The notes beneath the pieces were generated by a model, which saw only the letters and a list, made by a program, of their open reading frames with translations, did not search any database and was not told the DNA's origin. 64,000 nucleotides of DNA from Porticoccus litoralis. Its GTDB lineage: Bacteria; Pseudomonadota; Gammaproteobacteria; Pseudomonadales; Porticoccaceae. Below, piece after piece: positions 18,582 to 28,034 of the stretch; the stretch's first letter is position 1, and every line of letters starts with the position of its first letter. The stretch is from contig NZ_JAUUUU010000003.1 of NCBI RefSeq assembly GCF_030676955.1, positions 248,001 to 312,000 of the forward strand, in the 5' to 3' direction. The translations under genes and the position numbers were made by a program.

Positions 18582-18654
18582 ACTGCAATCGAATTGTAAT
18601 CGGCATGTACACCACCAAGCGGCGTGGTGATGAATTGCCCGGAGTGATATAGAC

Positions 18655-21195
18655 ATGACCTCTAACAAGAAATCAAAGACCAGTTCATCGATCACGCTGT
18701 TGACAGTGGCGTTGATCGCCGTCGTGGCCTTTCTCGGGTTTAACCTATTGCTGGTTTTCAAACAGACGTCGAAAGATCAGGAGAGTCTGCAACTGATGTC
18801 CGAGTTGCGCGCCCAGTCCTATCGGTTGGTGACCCTGTCCAAGGCATCCGCTTCAGGTGATGAGGCCGCATTTGGCGAGCTGCAGAACCTGGTGGATCAG
18901 ATGAAAGGCAGCTGGAATCAGTTGAACCACAACCTCGAGGGTGAGGTAGAGGGTGCCCAGTTGAGCCATTTGCAGGACGCCTGGTTCCAGGCTCATAGCA
19001 ATGCCCAGATCATTATTGATAATAAACAGCCGGTTATCTTCCTCAACCAGGTTGCCAAAACCCTGAACCGCACCTTGCCGGACCTGCAGCAGGAACATAC
19101 CAAGGTTGTCGAATTGCTCTTGGCCAATGCTGCCCCTGCCTCTCAGTCAGCTTTTGCCCAAGCCCAGTCCTGGAGGGCCGAGCGCATTGGTCGCAACGTC
19201 GATCGTATGCTGGCGGGTGGTGCGGATGCGGAGAGAGCGGCTGAACAGTTCTCCCGGGATATCAAGCTGTTCGGCCAGGTGCTGGATGCGATGAAAAACG
19301 GCGATGCCACCATGGGACTTAGCCGTGTCACGGTCCCTGCAGTCAGGACCAGCCTTGAACAGATTACCGAACAGTTCGGTTTTGTCAGCACCTCGATGCA
19401 GGAGATTTTTGATGCCACCCCGGCACTGTTTAATACCATCAAGGCCACCAATACCATCCTGGACAAGTCACCACAGCTGCAGGAGCAACTCAGTGAGATG
19501 TCCGACACCATTGCTAAACTGCCGGAAACCCGTGACCTGAGCTACACCACAGCCCTGTATGCGGGTGTGTTCGGTATTCTGCTGTTGACCCTGATGGCCT
19601 TTAAAAATTCTGCTGAGACCCGTCGTCGTCTGCGGGATTCGGCCACGGACAACGAGCAAAACCAGCAGGCCATTCTTCGCTTGCTGGATGAAATCGCCGG
19701 TCTCGGTGAAGGTGACCTGACCAGTCATGCCACGGTGACCGAAGACTTTACCGGTGCCATCGCGGACTCTATCAACTACGCCATCGACCAGCTGCGGATT
19801 CTTGTGGCGCAGATCCAGGACACGTCCGAAAACGTGTCTGCTGCTGCCAACGAAACACGTGCCACAGCGTTGCAACTGGCCGAAGCATCCGAGCATCAGG
19901 CGCAGGAAATAGCCGGTGCTTCAGCGGCCATTAATGAAATGGCCGTCACCATCGACCAGGTGTCATCCAACTCCGCAGAGTCTGCCAACGTGGCGGAAAA
20001 ATCGGTGTCCATCGCCAAGAAAGGCGCCGGCGTGGTGCAAAACACCATTGGCGGTATGGATACTATTCGCGAGCAGATTCAGGATACCTCCAAACGCATC
20101 AAGCGCCTGGGTGAAAGCTCCCAGGAAATTGGCGACATCGTATCGTTGATCAATGACATTGCCGATCAGACCAACATCCTCGCATTGAATGCCGCGATCC
20201 AGGCCTCCATGGCGGGTGATGCCGGCCGGGGTTTTGCGGTAGTTGCGGATGAAGTGCAACGACTGGCGGAACGCTCCGCAGGAGCAACCAAGCAGATTGC
20301 CTCGCTGGTGAAGACCATTCAGACGGATACCAACGAAGCTGTGAGCTCGATGGAGCAGACCACCGCTGAAGTGGTGAAAGGTGCTGAACGTGCCCATGCG
20401 GCGGGTGTGGCATTGGAAGAGATTGAAGCCGTATCTGCTGATCTGGCTGAATTGATTCAGGATATTTCCACTGCGGCCAAACACCAGGCGACTACCGCGG
20501 GCCATGTGTCACGAACCATGAACGTGATTCAGGATATTACGTCCCAGACCTTGTCCGGCACCAACAATACCGCCCAATCCATTGGCGAGCTGGCGGAGCT
20601 GGCCGTAGAGCTGCGCAACTCGGTTTCCGGCTTCAAGTTGCCGGCATCTATGGAGCGCGAATTGCCTGAATACTCCCTGCCGGTGGATGATGAGAGCAGC
20701 ATCGATGAGGCCGGAGTTGAGGAAGAGGAGTGGTCTGAGCCCACCGATTATGTCGAAGCCGAGAGCCTCCGCGGGCTGAGCCTCCAAGATCCTGAGGGGG
20801 ATCACAGTGCTTCGCCGTTGGCACCAATGGAGAGCTCTGTGGCACCGAAGCCCAAGCCGCAAGCGGAGCGTCAGCCGATGCGCGGCACAATGCTTTCAGA
20901 CGACGAGTTTGACCTGATTGACCAAGCTCTGCACAAAGGGGGTGATCAGGCGGCAGCGGATACCGTTGAAAGTGTGTTGCAGGATGCAGAAGCTACCCGT
21001 GATGAGCTGACCGAAGATACTCCTGTGGAACAGAAGCAGAGCTACAGTGATGATTACGACGAGGAGGCACTGCTCAAATCGCTCCAGGAAACGGATCCCG
21101 ATGATGAGTTGGACTTTGATGCACTGACAGAAGATTTCTACAGTGAGGATGAGGCCGAAGAGGAAAAATCGAAACAGACGACTTCAACCCTGTAA
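18655..21195 (+). CDS. pilJ: Twitching motility chemoreceptor PilJ with long acidic tail
   Basis: The methyl-accepting chemotaxis protein of the Pil-Chp system has an N-terminal membrane helix (residues 14-35), a periplasmic helical sensor region, a second membrane helix (about 300-316, LYAGVFGILLLTLMAF) and HAMP plus signalling domains. The hairpin tip includes GDIVSLINDIADQTNILALN and ADEVQRLAERSAGATKQI. The protein has 846 residues, while Pseudomonas PilJ has about 680. The extra part, from about residue 661, is an acidic, disordered-looking tail rich in Glu and Asp (about 185 residues), with EEALLKSLQETDPDDELDF near its end. The tail is seen directly; its function is unknown. Confidence 0.94.
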   Translation: MTSNKKSKTSSSITLLTVALIAVVAFLGFNLLLVFKQTSKDQESLQLMSELRAQSYRLVTLSKASASGDEAAFGELQNLVDQMKGSWNQLNHNLEGEVEGAQLSHLQDAWFQAHSNAQIIIDNKQPVIFLNQVAKTLNRTLPDLQQEHTKVVELLLANAAPASQSAFAQAQSWRAERIGRNVDRMLAGGADAERAAEQFSRDIKLFGQVLDAMKNGDATMGLSRVTVPAVRTSLEQITEQFGFVSTSMQEIFDATPALFNTIKATNTILDKSPQLQEQLSEMSDTIAKLPETRDLSYTTALYAGVFGILLLTLMAFKNSAETRRRLRDSATDNEQNQQAILRLLDEIAGLGEGDLTSHATVTEDFTGAIADSINYAIDQLRILVAQIQDTSENVSAAANETRATALQLAEASEHQAQEIAGASAAINEMAVTIDQVSSNSAESANVAEKSVSIAKKGAGVVQNTIGGMDTIREQIQDTSKRIKRLGESSQEIGDIVSLINDIADQTNILALNAAIQASMAGDAGRGFAVVADEVQRLAERSAGATKQIASLVKTIQTDTNEAVSSMEQTTAEVVKGAERAHAAGVALEEIEAVSADLAELIQDISTAAKHQATTAGHVSRTMNVIQDITSQTLSGTNNTAQSIGELAELAVELRNSVSGFKLPASMERELPEYSLPVDDESSIDEAGVEEEEWSEPTDYVEAESLRGLSLQDPEGDHSASPLAPMESSVAPKPKPQAERQPMRGTMLSDDEFDLIDQALHKGGDQAAADTVESVLQDAEATRDELTEDTPVEQKQSYSDDYDEEALLKSLQETDPDDELDFDALTEDFYSEDEAEEEKSKQTTSTL

Positions 21196-21225
21196 TACAC
21201 CTGAGTACCTGACGGGGAGTGCTAG

Positions 21226-24200
21226 ATGGAACAACAGGGAAAATTACAGGGATTGTCCTGGTTGACGGATGAAGTCGAGACCAGCCTGAATAATGCGGCT
21301 GAGGCGCTGGAAATTTATCTCGACCATCCAGACAACGACGAACCTATGCGCCGTTGTCTATCTCTGATACATGAAGTTCACGGTTCCCTGAAAATGGCGG
21401 AGTGCCATGGCCCGCTGCTGCTGGCTGATGAGATGGAACAGGTGGCCCAGCGCATTATCAACCGGCGCGTCATGAATGTCGCCGAGGCAGGTGCAGTGCT
21501 GGTGCAGGCTATTCTAACCCTGCCCGGCTACCTGCGGCAGCTGCTTAACACGCGTCAGGATCAGCCGGAAACGCTGCTGCTGTTACTTAACGAACTGCGA
21601 GCCATAAAATCAGAGCCGCTGGTATCGGAAACCGCTTACTTCACGCCCCAGATGCTCGCTTCAGAGCAGCTCAGCAAATCCTACAATCGGCAACCTGATC
21701 CGGTGGCCATGACGAATTTGTTACGCAAGCTGCGGCAAATGTATCAGTACGCCCTGCTGGGGGTGGTCAAGGGCGAGAAGGTTGAAGAAAACTTCGGTTA
21801 CCTCGATAAAGTATTTTCGCGGCTTCGCGAGCTGAGCAAAGGTATGCCACGGGAGCCACTCTGGAATGTGGTGCTGGCTCTTCTGGAGGGTATCGCCGGT
21901 AAAGAAATCAAATTGGGTCAGGCAGTGCAGATGCTGCTGCGACAGCTGGAGGTGGAAATTCGCCGCCTCTCCCAGGCAGGCTATGACGGCCTCATGCAGC
22001 CCATGCCGAAAACCCTGCTAAAAAACCTTCTGTTTTATATTGCCCACGGTAAAAGCCAGGGCCCACGTTCTACCCTGGTCAGGGAGTTGTATCATCTGGA
22101 CCAAGCGCTCCCCGATGTGCTGGTTGAAGAGGCGGACAACAACTTTTCAGCGCTGTATCAGAACGATACTGCCAAAGCCATGGTGGCCGTGCTTGAGGAA
22201 GAGTTCAGTCGGCTCAAGGAAGCATTGGCACAACTGGTGGAAGTTCCCGGTGACCATAAGGGGTTGAGGACAGAAACCGATGAGCGCCTGAAACGCATTT
22301 CCGATTCCATGCTGATGTTGGGCAGGCAGGAGCTATATCAGCAGATTGAGGAGGCCCGATCGCTCTGGTCTTCATTTCAGCAGCATCCCGAGGACCGTAG
22401 TGGATTGCTGGCAATGGCAGACAAACTGGTATTGGCCGAAAACGGCCTGCAGGGATGGCTGGAACAGAACAGACAGCTGATTGAAGGAATTACCACCAAC
22501 AATGCCATGCAGGTGGAGCTGAACCGCGCACAATTGGCACTGCTGACTGAAGCCAAAAGCGGGCTTGAGAAAATCAAGGATGTCATTGTCGATTTCATTG
22601 CCTCGCAATGGCAGCGTGACAAGCTGGCCGATGTGTCTCAGTTGCTGATGGATGTCAAAGGGGCCCTGGCCGTGCTTGAGCAGGATAGGGCTGCCCGTGT
22701 GATGACAGCCTGCCAACGCTTCCTTTCTGAGGAAGTGCTGGCCGAACAAAGCGTGCCCAACTGGAATATGTTGGATTCACTCGCTGAAGCCTTGACCAGT
22801 ATTGAATACTTTCTGGACGTTCTCGATCAGCGGGATGCCGATTCCGAGGACATGATCCTGTCCCTGGCAGAAAAAAGTGTCGCAAAACTGGGGTACCCGG
22901 TTACAGCGCTCAACCAGCCTGACTCCCCCACGGTTATCCCGATCTTGAAACCTGATACAGGCGGTTCGGTTGACCCAGTTGAAGAGATAACACAGAGCGA
23001 ACAGGCATACGAAGAAGCCATTGCACCTGCCGAATCCGTGGATGAGATATCGGCCGAGCCGACATCAGAAAAGCATGACGAGTCGCAGGTCGATGACGAG
23101 ATCGTTGAGGTATTCCTGGAGGAAGTCGATGAAGTCATGGCGACCCTCAGGGAACAGTACCAGTTGTGGGTTGAACAGCCTGACAGTGAAAAGCCGCTTA
23201 CAGAGGTTCGCCGGGCCTTCCACACCCTCAAGGGTGGCGGTCGCATGGTGGGAGCAGAGACTCTGGGCGAGCTTGCCTGGCAACTGGAAAACCTGCTCAA
23301 CAAGGTACTTGAAAAGCGCGTGATGGTTACTCCCACCCTGATGGCCGTGGTGGAACTGTCTCTGGAGGTCATGCCCGAGGTCAGCGAAGCATTTCGTCTG
23401 CGCCGCAAACCGAAAAGAGCGGGATTTGTCGGTCAGCTGATGATTGCAGCAGAGGCGCTTGCCAAAGGTGAAGAGGTTGCCCTGCCACAGTTTGAAACCC
23501 ATGACGCCGATACAGAGCAGGGCCGTGAAACACAGCCCGCTGTTGAGAGCAGTGATGCCGTGGAAAGCGACATAGCGGAAGCATCGCTCGAATCACCAGC
23601 AGAATTGGCCATTGATCCGGAAGAAATGGAACTGTTGTCCATCTTTTCTGAAGAGGCCACGCAGCACCTGTCGACAATAGCCCGGTTTGTAGAAGATCAG
23701 CGTCAGGCGGCACCGGTTTATTCGCCGCCAAGCAGTGATCTTCAGGCCGCCCTGCATACTCTGAAGGGCAGTGCACGTATGGCTGGTGTGGAGTCCATTG
23801 GTGATCTCGCCACGCCTCTAGAGAACTTTATTAAAGAGCTGTACACCTACCAGCTCAACGTCGATAGCGACATTATCGACTTGCTCAGCGATGCCGATAC
23901 CTATTGCCGTTTGTCCCTGTCGACAATCCCAAGCCTTGGCCGTGTCGAGGAAATACCAGAACTGCCGGGATTCCTGGAACGTCTGTCCGAGCTCCGTGAT
24001 CGGGCCATGGCCGTGGTACTGCACAGTGAAGAAAAAGCGTCGTCACATCAGGTCAGTCCAGATCTGCTAAACCTGCTGATGACAGAAGGCATGCAGGCAT
24101 TGCTGGATGCTGAAGATATGCTGCGTCACTGGCAGCAAGCCCCAGAAGATCAAACCATCGTCGGGCAGTTTGGTGATGAATTGTCCAAAGTGGCTGAGGC

Positions 24201-27200
24201 GGCCGAGCGAGCGGGTGTGCAACCCATGCAGCAACTGGCCCAATTACTGGGTGCCGCTTATGAGCAGATATTATCAACCAGCCGACCGGCTGACGAAGTA
24301 TTGGTAGCTACCCTAGTTCAAGCGCACCACGAGTTGCTGGGCATGGTGGATGCGGTTGCTGCAAACCAGGATCTGACACCCTGCTCCGATTCACTGCAGC
24401 AGGCTTTATCTGATATTGCTACTCAGCCACCGACACCGGCTATCAGTGAAGCGGGTGAGGCACCTCTGGATATCTCCGAGATGTTCCAAGAGAAGGTTGT
24501 TACTTTGACCGAGGTCGAGCCGCAAATTGAGGCCGGCATGACACCGGAGCCGGTTGCCTACTCCCCTGTTGAAGAAAACGACGAAGTGTTGGAAGAGCCA
24601 CAGGAATTCGCACCAGAGTCCGCGGAGGTTTCTCCACCTGTCTCCGAGGCTGAACTTGAGCAGGCTGCGGATAGTGTTCATGAAGATATCAACGAAACCA
24701 TAGAGGAGCCTCAAACTTCTCCTCAGTGGTTTGAAGCATCACAGCCAGTTTCCGATGCCGAGTCAGAGCAAGTTGCCGAGACCCCTGTTGAAGAGGCCAA
24801 TCTATCTGAGGAATTGCCCGCTGAAACCCAGGATCTGTCTGAGAGCAGTGAACTACCTGCGGGCGAAGCCGATCAGGAGGCTGCGGCTACCGATGAATTC
24901 CAGGTGGTTGCAATCAACCGGCAAGATATTGACCTGGAAATCCTGGAAATTTTCATCAGTGAAGCAGATGAATTACTGGAAGATATTGACCGGGGCCTGC
25001 AACAGTGGGCTCAGGATTGGCAGGATCAAGACAGCATCGAGTCCCTGAAAAGGGCGCTACACACCTTCAAGGGCGGGGCGCGAATGGCGAGCCTGCAGCA
25101 GCTTGGTGAGCTCAGCCACGATTTTGAAACCGAAATTCTCACCCTGGAAAGTCATCGAGACCAACTCAACGAGGATGTTTTCCGAGGACTGATGCGTCGT
25201 CAGGATCACCTGTTGGCAGCACTGACGGCTGCCCGGCAGTTGTTTGCCGAAGCAGGGTCGGCAGCGCCGCAGCCGGAGTCCGTCACCGAATCCCCAGTTC
25301 CGCTGGTAACAGAAGTTCAGGAAACATTGCCAGAGTCGGATCAATCCTCGGCAGAGGACAGCTTTGCCGAAATACACCCTGAGGTATTTGCCGAGCCAGC
25401 GCCTGAGAGTTCGATTTCCGATGCGCTGTTGCCGGAAATTATCGAACCTGTCGCGCCTCAGCAACAGCGGCAGCTAACGGGTCAGCAGGATACGATCAAG
25501 GTCTCGGCGCCACTGTTGGAAAGCCTGGTAAACCTCACTGGAGAAACCAGTATTTCCCGTGGTCGAGCGGAGCAACAGGTTAACGATTTTGCCTATACGC
25601 TGGATGAAATGCAGTCCACCATCGCTCGTCTCAAGGACCAGGTGCGCCGTATTGGCATGGAAACGGAAGCCCACATGATGTTCCGCCAGGAACAGCTGGA
25701 AGCGCTGAATACCCCCGAGGGTTTTGACCCTCTGGAAATGGACCGCTATTCCCACTTACAGCAATTGTCTCAGTCACTGCTTGAGTCTACTTACGACCTG
25801 CAGGACCTCAAGGAAACCCTCGCAGAAAAAGCCCGGGGTGCTGAATCACATCTGATAGGGCAAGCACGCATTGTCACAGACTTGCAGGAGCGGCTGATGC
25901 GCATGCGCCTGGTGCCGTTCACTCGGATCGTACCCAGACTGCGCCGCATCGTGCGCCAGGTTAGCGATGAGCTGGGCAAGAAAGTGGACCTGAAGCTGGT
26001 CAACATCGACGGGGAAATGGACCGCTCGGTGATGGAACAGATGCTGGCACCACTGGAGCATATGATCCGCAACTCCATCGACCATGGCATGGAGCCCGGA
26101 GCAGAGCGCCTGGCTGCGGGTAAGCCGGAAACCGGCACCATCTTCGTGGGGTTGGTGCGTGAGGGCGGTGATATCCTGTTGCAGCTGTCCGACGATGGCC
26201 GCGGGTTGAACACCGAGGCCATTCGCCAGCGAGCGATAGAACGTGAGCTGATTGCGGTGGACAACAGTCTCGAAGACCAGGATATCATCCAGTTTATCTT
26301 TGAACCGGGGTTCACCACCGCCGAAAAAGTCTCCCAGGTGTCCGGGCGCGGCGTCGGCATGGATGTGGTCAACAGCCAGGTCCGTGAACTGGGCGGCACC
26401 ATCCAGATTCATTCACACCCGGGTCAGGGCACAGAGTTTATTATCCGGTTGCCGTTCACCGTTTCCGTCAACCGCGCGTTGATGATCGAAATGTACGGGG
26501 AGCTTTACGCCCTGCCATTGAGCAGTGTCGATGGTGTGGTTCGTATGAGCCCCAGCGAGCTGGAGCAATACTACCGTCACCCGGACTCACGACTCGAGTA
26601 TGCCGGTGAGCAGTATGAAGTGCGCTATCTAGGCAGTCTGATCAAGGAGGGTGCGGCTCCCCGCATTGATACCTCGCTACAATCGGTATTTATGGTGCTT
26701 GTGCACTCGGAAACCCGCCGCTATGCGGTGCAGGTTGACGGCCTGGCAGGCAGTGCTGAAATTGTGGCGAAAAGTCTCGGGTTGCCCTTCAGTAAGGTGC
26801 CGGGACTGTCCGGTGCGACGCTGATGGGCGACGGTCGCGTGGTGATTATTCTCGACATGCTGGGACTGCTACGTGCCGAAGTGGTGGCGAGAGCAGGGGT
26901 CGAAGTACACGACTCCAAACAGGAGCGCGATCAGTCCAGCGCCATCTGCGCCATGGTGGTAGATGACTCTGTGACCGTGCGCAAGGTCACCAGCCGGTTC
27001 CTGGAACGGGAAGGTTTCGAAGTGCTGACGGCGCGGGACGGGGTCGAGGCCATGAAGTTGTTGGAAGATCGTCACCCCGACGTCATGCTGCTGGATATCG
27101 AGATGCCGCGCATGGATGGCTTCGAGGTGGCAAAGCGGGTCAAGGGCAGTAATACGTTGCGCTCTATACCCATCATCATGATCACCTCCCGCACCGGCGA

Positions 27201-27315
27201 CAAACACCGTGACAGAGCCTTTGCCCTGGGCGTTGAACGTTATATGGGCAAACCCTATCAGGAAGATGAGCTGCTCACCGCCATGTCCGAAGTGATACAA
27301 CTGGCCGAGCAATAA
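21226..27315 (+). CDS. chpA: Chemotaxis-like histidine kinase ChpA, multi-Hpt
   Basis: The 2029-residue hybrid kinase phosphorylates PilG and PilH. In order: an N-terminal Hpt-like helical module with HGSLK (His52); degenerate helical repeats; three canonical Hpt domains, His666 (FHTLKGGGRM), His844 (LHTLKGSARM) and His1279 (LHTFKGGARM), each joined by Glu/Pro-rich linkers; a dimerisation domain (from about 1422); a HATPase with N-box HMIRNSIDHG and SGRGVGMDVV; a CheW domain; and a receiver (phospho-Asp1957, LLDIEMPRMDG). Pseudomonas ChpA is larger (about 2472 residues) and has more phosphotransfer sites. The start is preceded by GGGGAG at a six-base spacing. pilK is absent before it and chpB after it. 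Confidence 0.95.
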   Translation: MEQQGKLQGLSWLTDEVETSLNNAAEALEIYLDHPDNDEPMRRCLSLIHEVHGSLKMAECHGPLLLADEMEQVAQRIINRRVMNVAEAGAVLVQAILTLPGYLRQLLNTRQDQPETLLLLLNELRAIKSEPLVSETAYFTPQMLASEQLSKSYNRQPDPVAMTNLLRKLRQMYQYALLGVVKGEKVEENFGYLDKVFSRLRELSKGMPREPLWNVVLALLEGIAGKEIKLGQAVQMLLRQLEVEIRRLSQAGYDGLMQPMPKTLLKNLLFYIAHGKSQGPRSTLVRELYHLDQALPDVLVEEADNNFSALYQNDTAKAMVAVLEEEFSRLKEALAQLVEVPGDHKGLRTETDERLKRISDSMLMLGRQELYQQIEEARSLWSSFQQHPEDRSGLLAMADKLVLAENGLQGWLEQNRQLIEGITTNNAMQVELNRAQLALLTEAKSGLEKIKDVIVDFIASQWQRDKLADVSQLLMDVKGALAVLEQDRAARVMTACQRFLSEEVLAEQSVPNWNMLDSLAEALTSIEYFLDVLDQRDADSEDMILSLAEKSVAKLGYPVTALNQPDSPTVIPILKPDTGGSVDPVEEITQSEQAYEEAIAPAESVDEISAEPTSEKHDESQVDDEIVEVFLEEVDEVMATLREQYQLWVEQPDSEKPLTEVRRAFHTLKGGGRMVGAETLGELAWQLENLLNKVLEKRVMVTPTLMAVVELSLEVMPEVSEAFRLRRKPKRAGFVGQLMIAAEALAKGEEVALPQFETHDADTEQGRETQPAVESSDAVESDIAEASLESPAELAIDPEEMELLSIFSEEATQHLSTIARFVEDQRQAAPVYSPPSSDLQAALHTLKGSARMAGVESIGDLATPLENFIKELYTYQLNVDSDIIDLLSDADTYCRLSLSTIPSLGRVEEIPELPGFLERLSELRDRAMAVVLHSEEKASSHQVSPDLLNLLMTEGMQALLDAEDMLRHWQQAPEDQTIVGQFGDELSKVAEAAERAGVQPMQQLAQLLGAAYEQILSTSRPADEVLVATLVQAHHELLGMVDAVAANQDLTPCSDSLQQALSDIATQPPTPAISEAGEAPLDISEMFQEKVVTLTEVEPQIEAGMTPEPVAYSPVEENDEVLEEPQEFAPESAEVSPPVSEAELEQAADSVHEDINETIEEPQTSPQWFEASQPVSDAESEQVAETPVEEANLSEELPAETQDLSESSELPAGEADQEAAATDEFQVVAINRQDIDLEILEIFISEADELLEDIDRGLQQWAQDWQDQDSIESLKRALHTFKGGARMASLQQLGELSHDFETEILTLESHRDQLNEDVFRGLMRRQDHLLAALTAARQLFAEAGSAAPQPESVTESPVPLVTEVQETLPESDQSSAEDSFAEIHPEVFAEPAPESSISDALLPEIIEPVAPQQQRQLTGQQDTIKVSAPLLESLVNLTGETSISRGRAEQQVNDFAYTLDEMQSTIARLKDQVRRIGMETEAHMMFRQEQLEALNTPEGFDPLEMDRYSHLQQLSQSLLESTYDLQDLKETLAEKARGAESHLIGQARIVTDLQERLMRMRLVPFTRIVPRLRRIVRQVSDELGKKVDLKLVNIDGEMDRSVMEQMLAPLEHMIRNSIDHGMEPGAERLAAGKPETGTIFVGLVREGGDILLQLSDDGRGLNTEAIRQRAIERELIAVDNSLEDQDIIQFIFEPGFTTAEKVSQVSGRGVGMDVVNSQVRELGGTIQIHSHPGQGTEFIIRLPFTVSVNRALMIEMYGELYALPLSSVDGVVRMSPSELEQYYRHPDSRLEYAGEQYEVRYLGSLIKEGAAPRIDTSLQSVFMVLVHSETRRYAVQVDGLAGSAEIVAKSLGLPFSKVPGLSGATLMGDGRVVIILDMLGLLRAEVVARAGVEVHDSKQERDQSSAICAMVVDDSVTVRKVTSRFLEREGFEVLTARDGVEAMKLLEDRHPDVMLLDIEMPRMDGFEVAKRVKGSNTLRSIPIIMITSRTGDKHRDRAFALGVERYMGKPYQEDELLTAMSEVIQLAEQ

Positions 27316-27351
27316 GTGCCTGGATAGAAAGCGGGGTTGGAGACTAGCCAC

Positions 27352-27828
27352 ATGAACGAGTTACAGACAGACAGCGGGTTACTGCAGACAGAGGTAGACA
27401 GCCTTTTTGTCTCCATTCAAGGGCACCGCCTGCTGGTACCGGCGGCTGGTGTTGCCGAAGTGGTTCAGCAGGTGGTCTGTGAGCCTGCTGACGAGCCAGA
27501 CTGGTTGGTCGGCTGGATGGAATGGCGATTGCAACGCATTCCCCTGGTTTCCTTTGAGAGGCTGGGTGAAAACGGTGGCAGCCAGTCACCGGGTCGTATG
27601 GCGCTGGTGCTGCACGCCATGACCGATAACCAGAAATTCAATTTCTTTGCCTTGCAGATACAGGGTTTTCCACACTTGATGCGCATGACCCCCGCAGACC
27701 TGATGCAGGAAATGAGTACAGAGAGTCACCCCTTTGCGATCATGGCCGTGGCCATGGATAGCTGGCAGGCATTGATTCCGGACCTGGAAAAGTTGGAACA
27801 CTACCTTTCCGAACAGCTTTACCCCTGA
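27352..27828 (+). CDS. chpC: CheW-like protein ChpC
   Basis: The 158-residue CheW-domain protein is the second coupling protein of the Pil-Chp system and resembles ChpC, which may link other receptors to ChpA. The CheW fold includes RLLVPAAGVAEVVQQ and the WRLQRIPLVSFERL strand. The ATG at 27352 has GGAG upstream, while the longer reading begins with TTG at 27337. It starts 36 bases after chpA. ChpB, the methylesterase that separates these genes in Pseudomonas, is missing. Confidence 0.85.
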   Translation: MNELQTDSGLLQTEVDSLFVSIQGHRLLVPAAGVAEVVQQVVCEPADEPDWLVGWMEWRLQRIPLVSFERLGENGGSQSPGRMALVLHAMTDNQKFNFFALQIQGFPHLMRMTPADLMQEMSTESHPFAIMAVAMDSWQALIPDLEKLEHYLSEQLYP

Positions 27829-28034
27829 GATTGACAGACAAAGACCGCTTGCCCTCCGCCGCTACTTGGATCGCAGAAGTGCTATGCTTACCGAGAACCC
27901 TGCAAGGCGGGGGTCGTTTCACAAACAAGCCATACTTTGCGATGCCGCCTGCAGGTGATAGAGTTAGTCGGAAGATCAACCGATCTCCTCTCCCCTTCCC
28001 GCTCCTGGTACAACCTTTTTCCTAGGGTGAACGT
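27829..28034. other. Intergenic region between chpC and phaC
   Basis: There are 206 bases with no credible gene. The GC-rich stretch with CCCTGCAAGGCGGGGG near 27898-27913 has weak dyad symmetry and could help end the chp transcript. The phaC promoter should be here; no clear sigma-70 or sigma-54 box was recognised. Confidence 0.35.
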
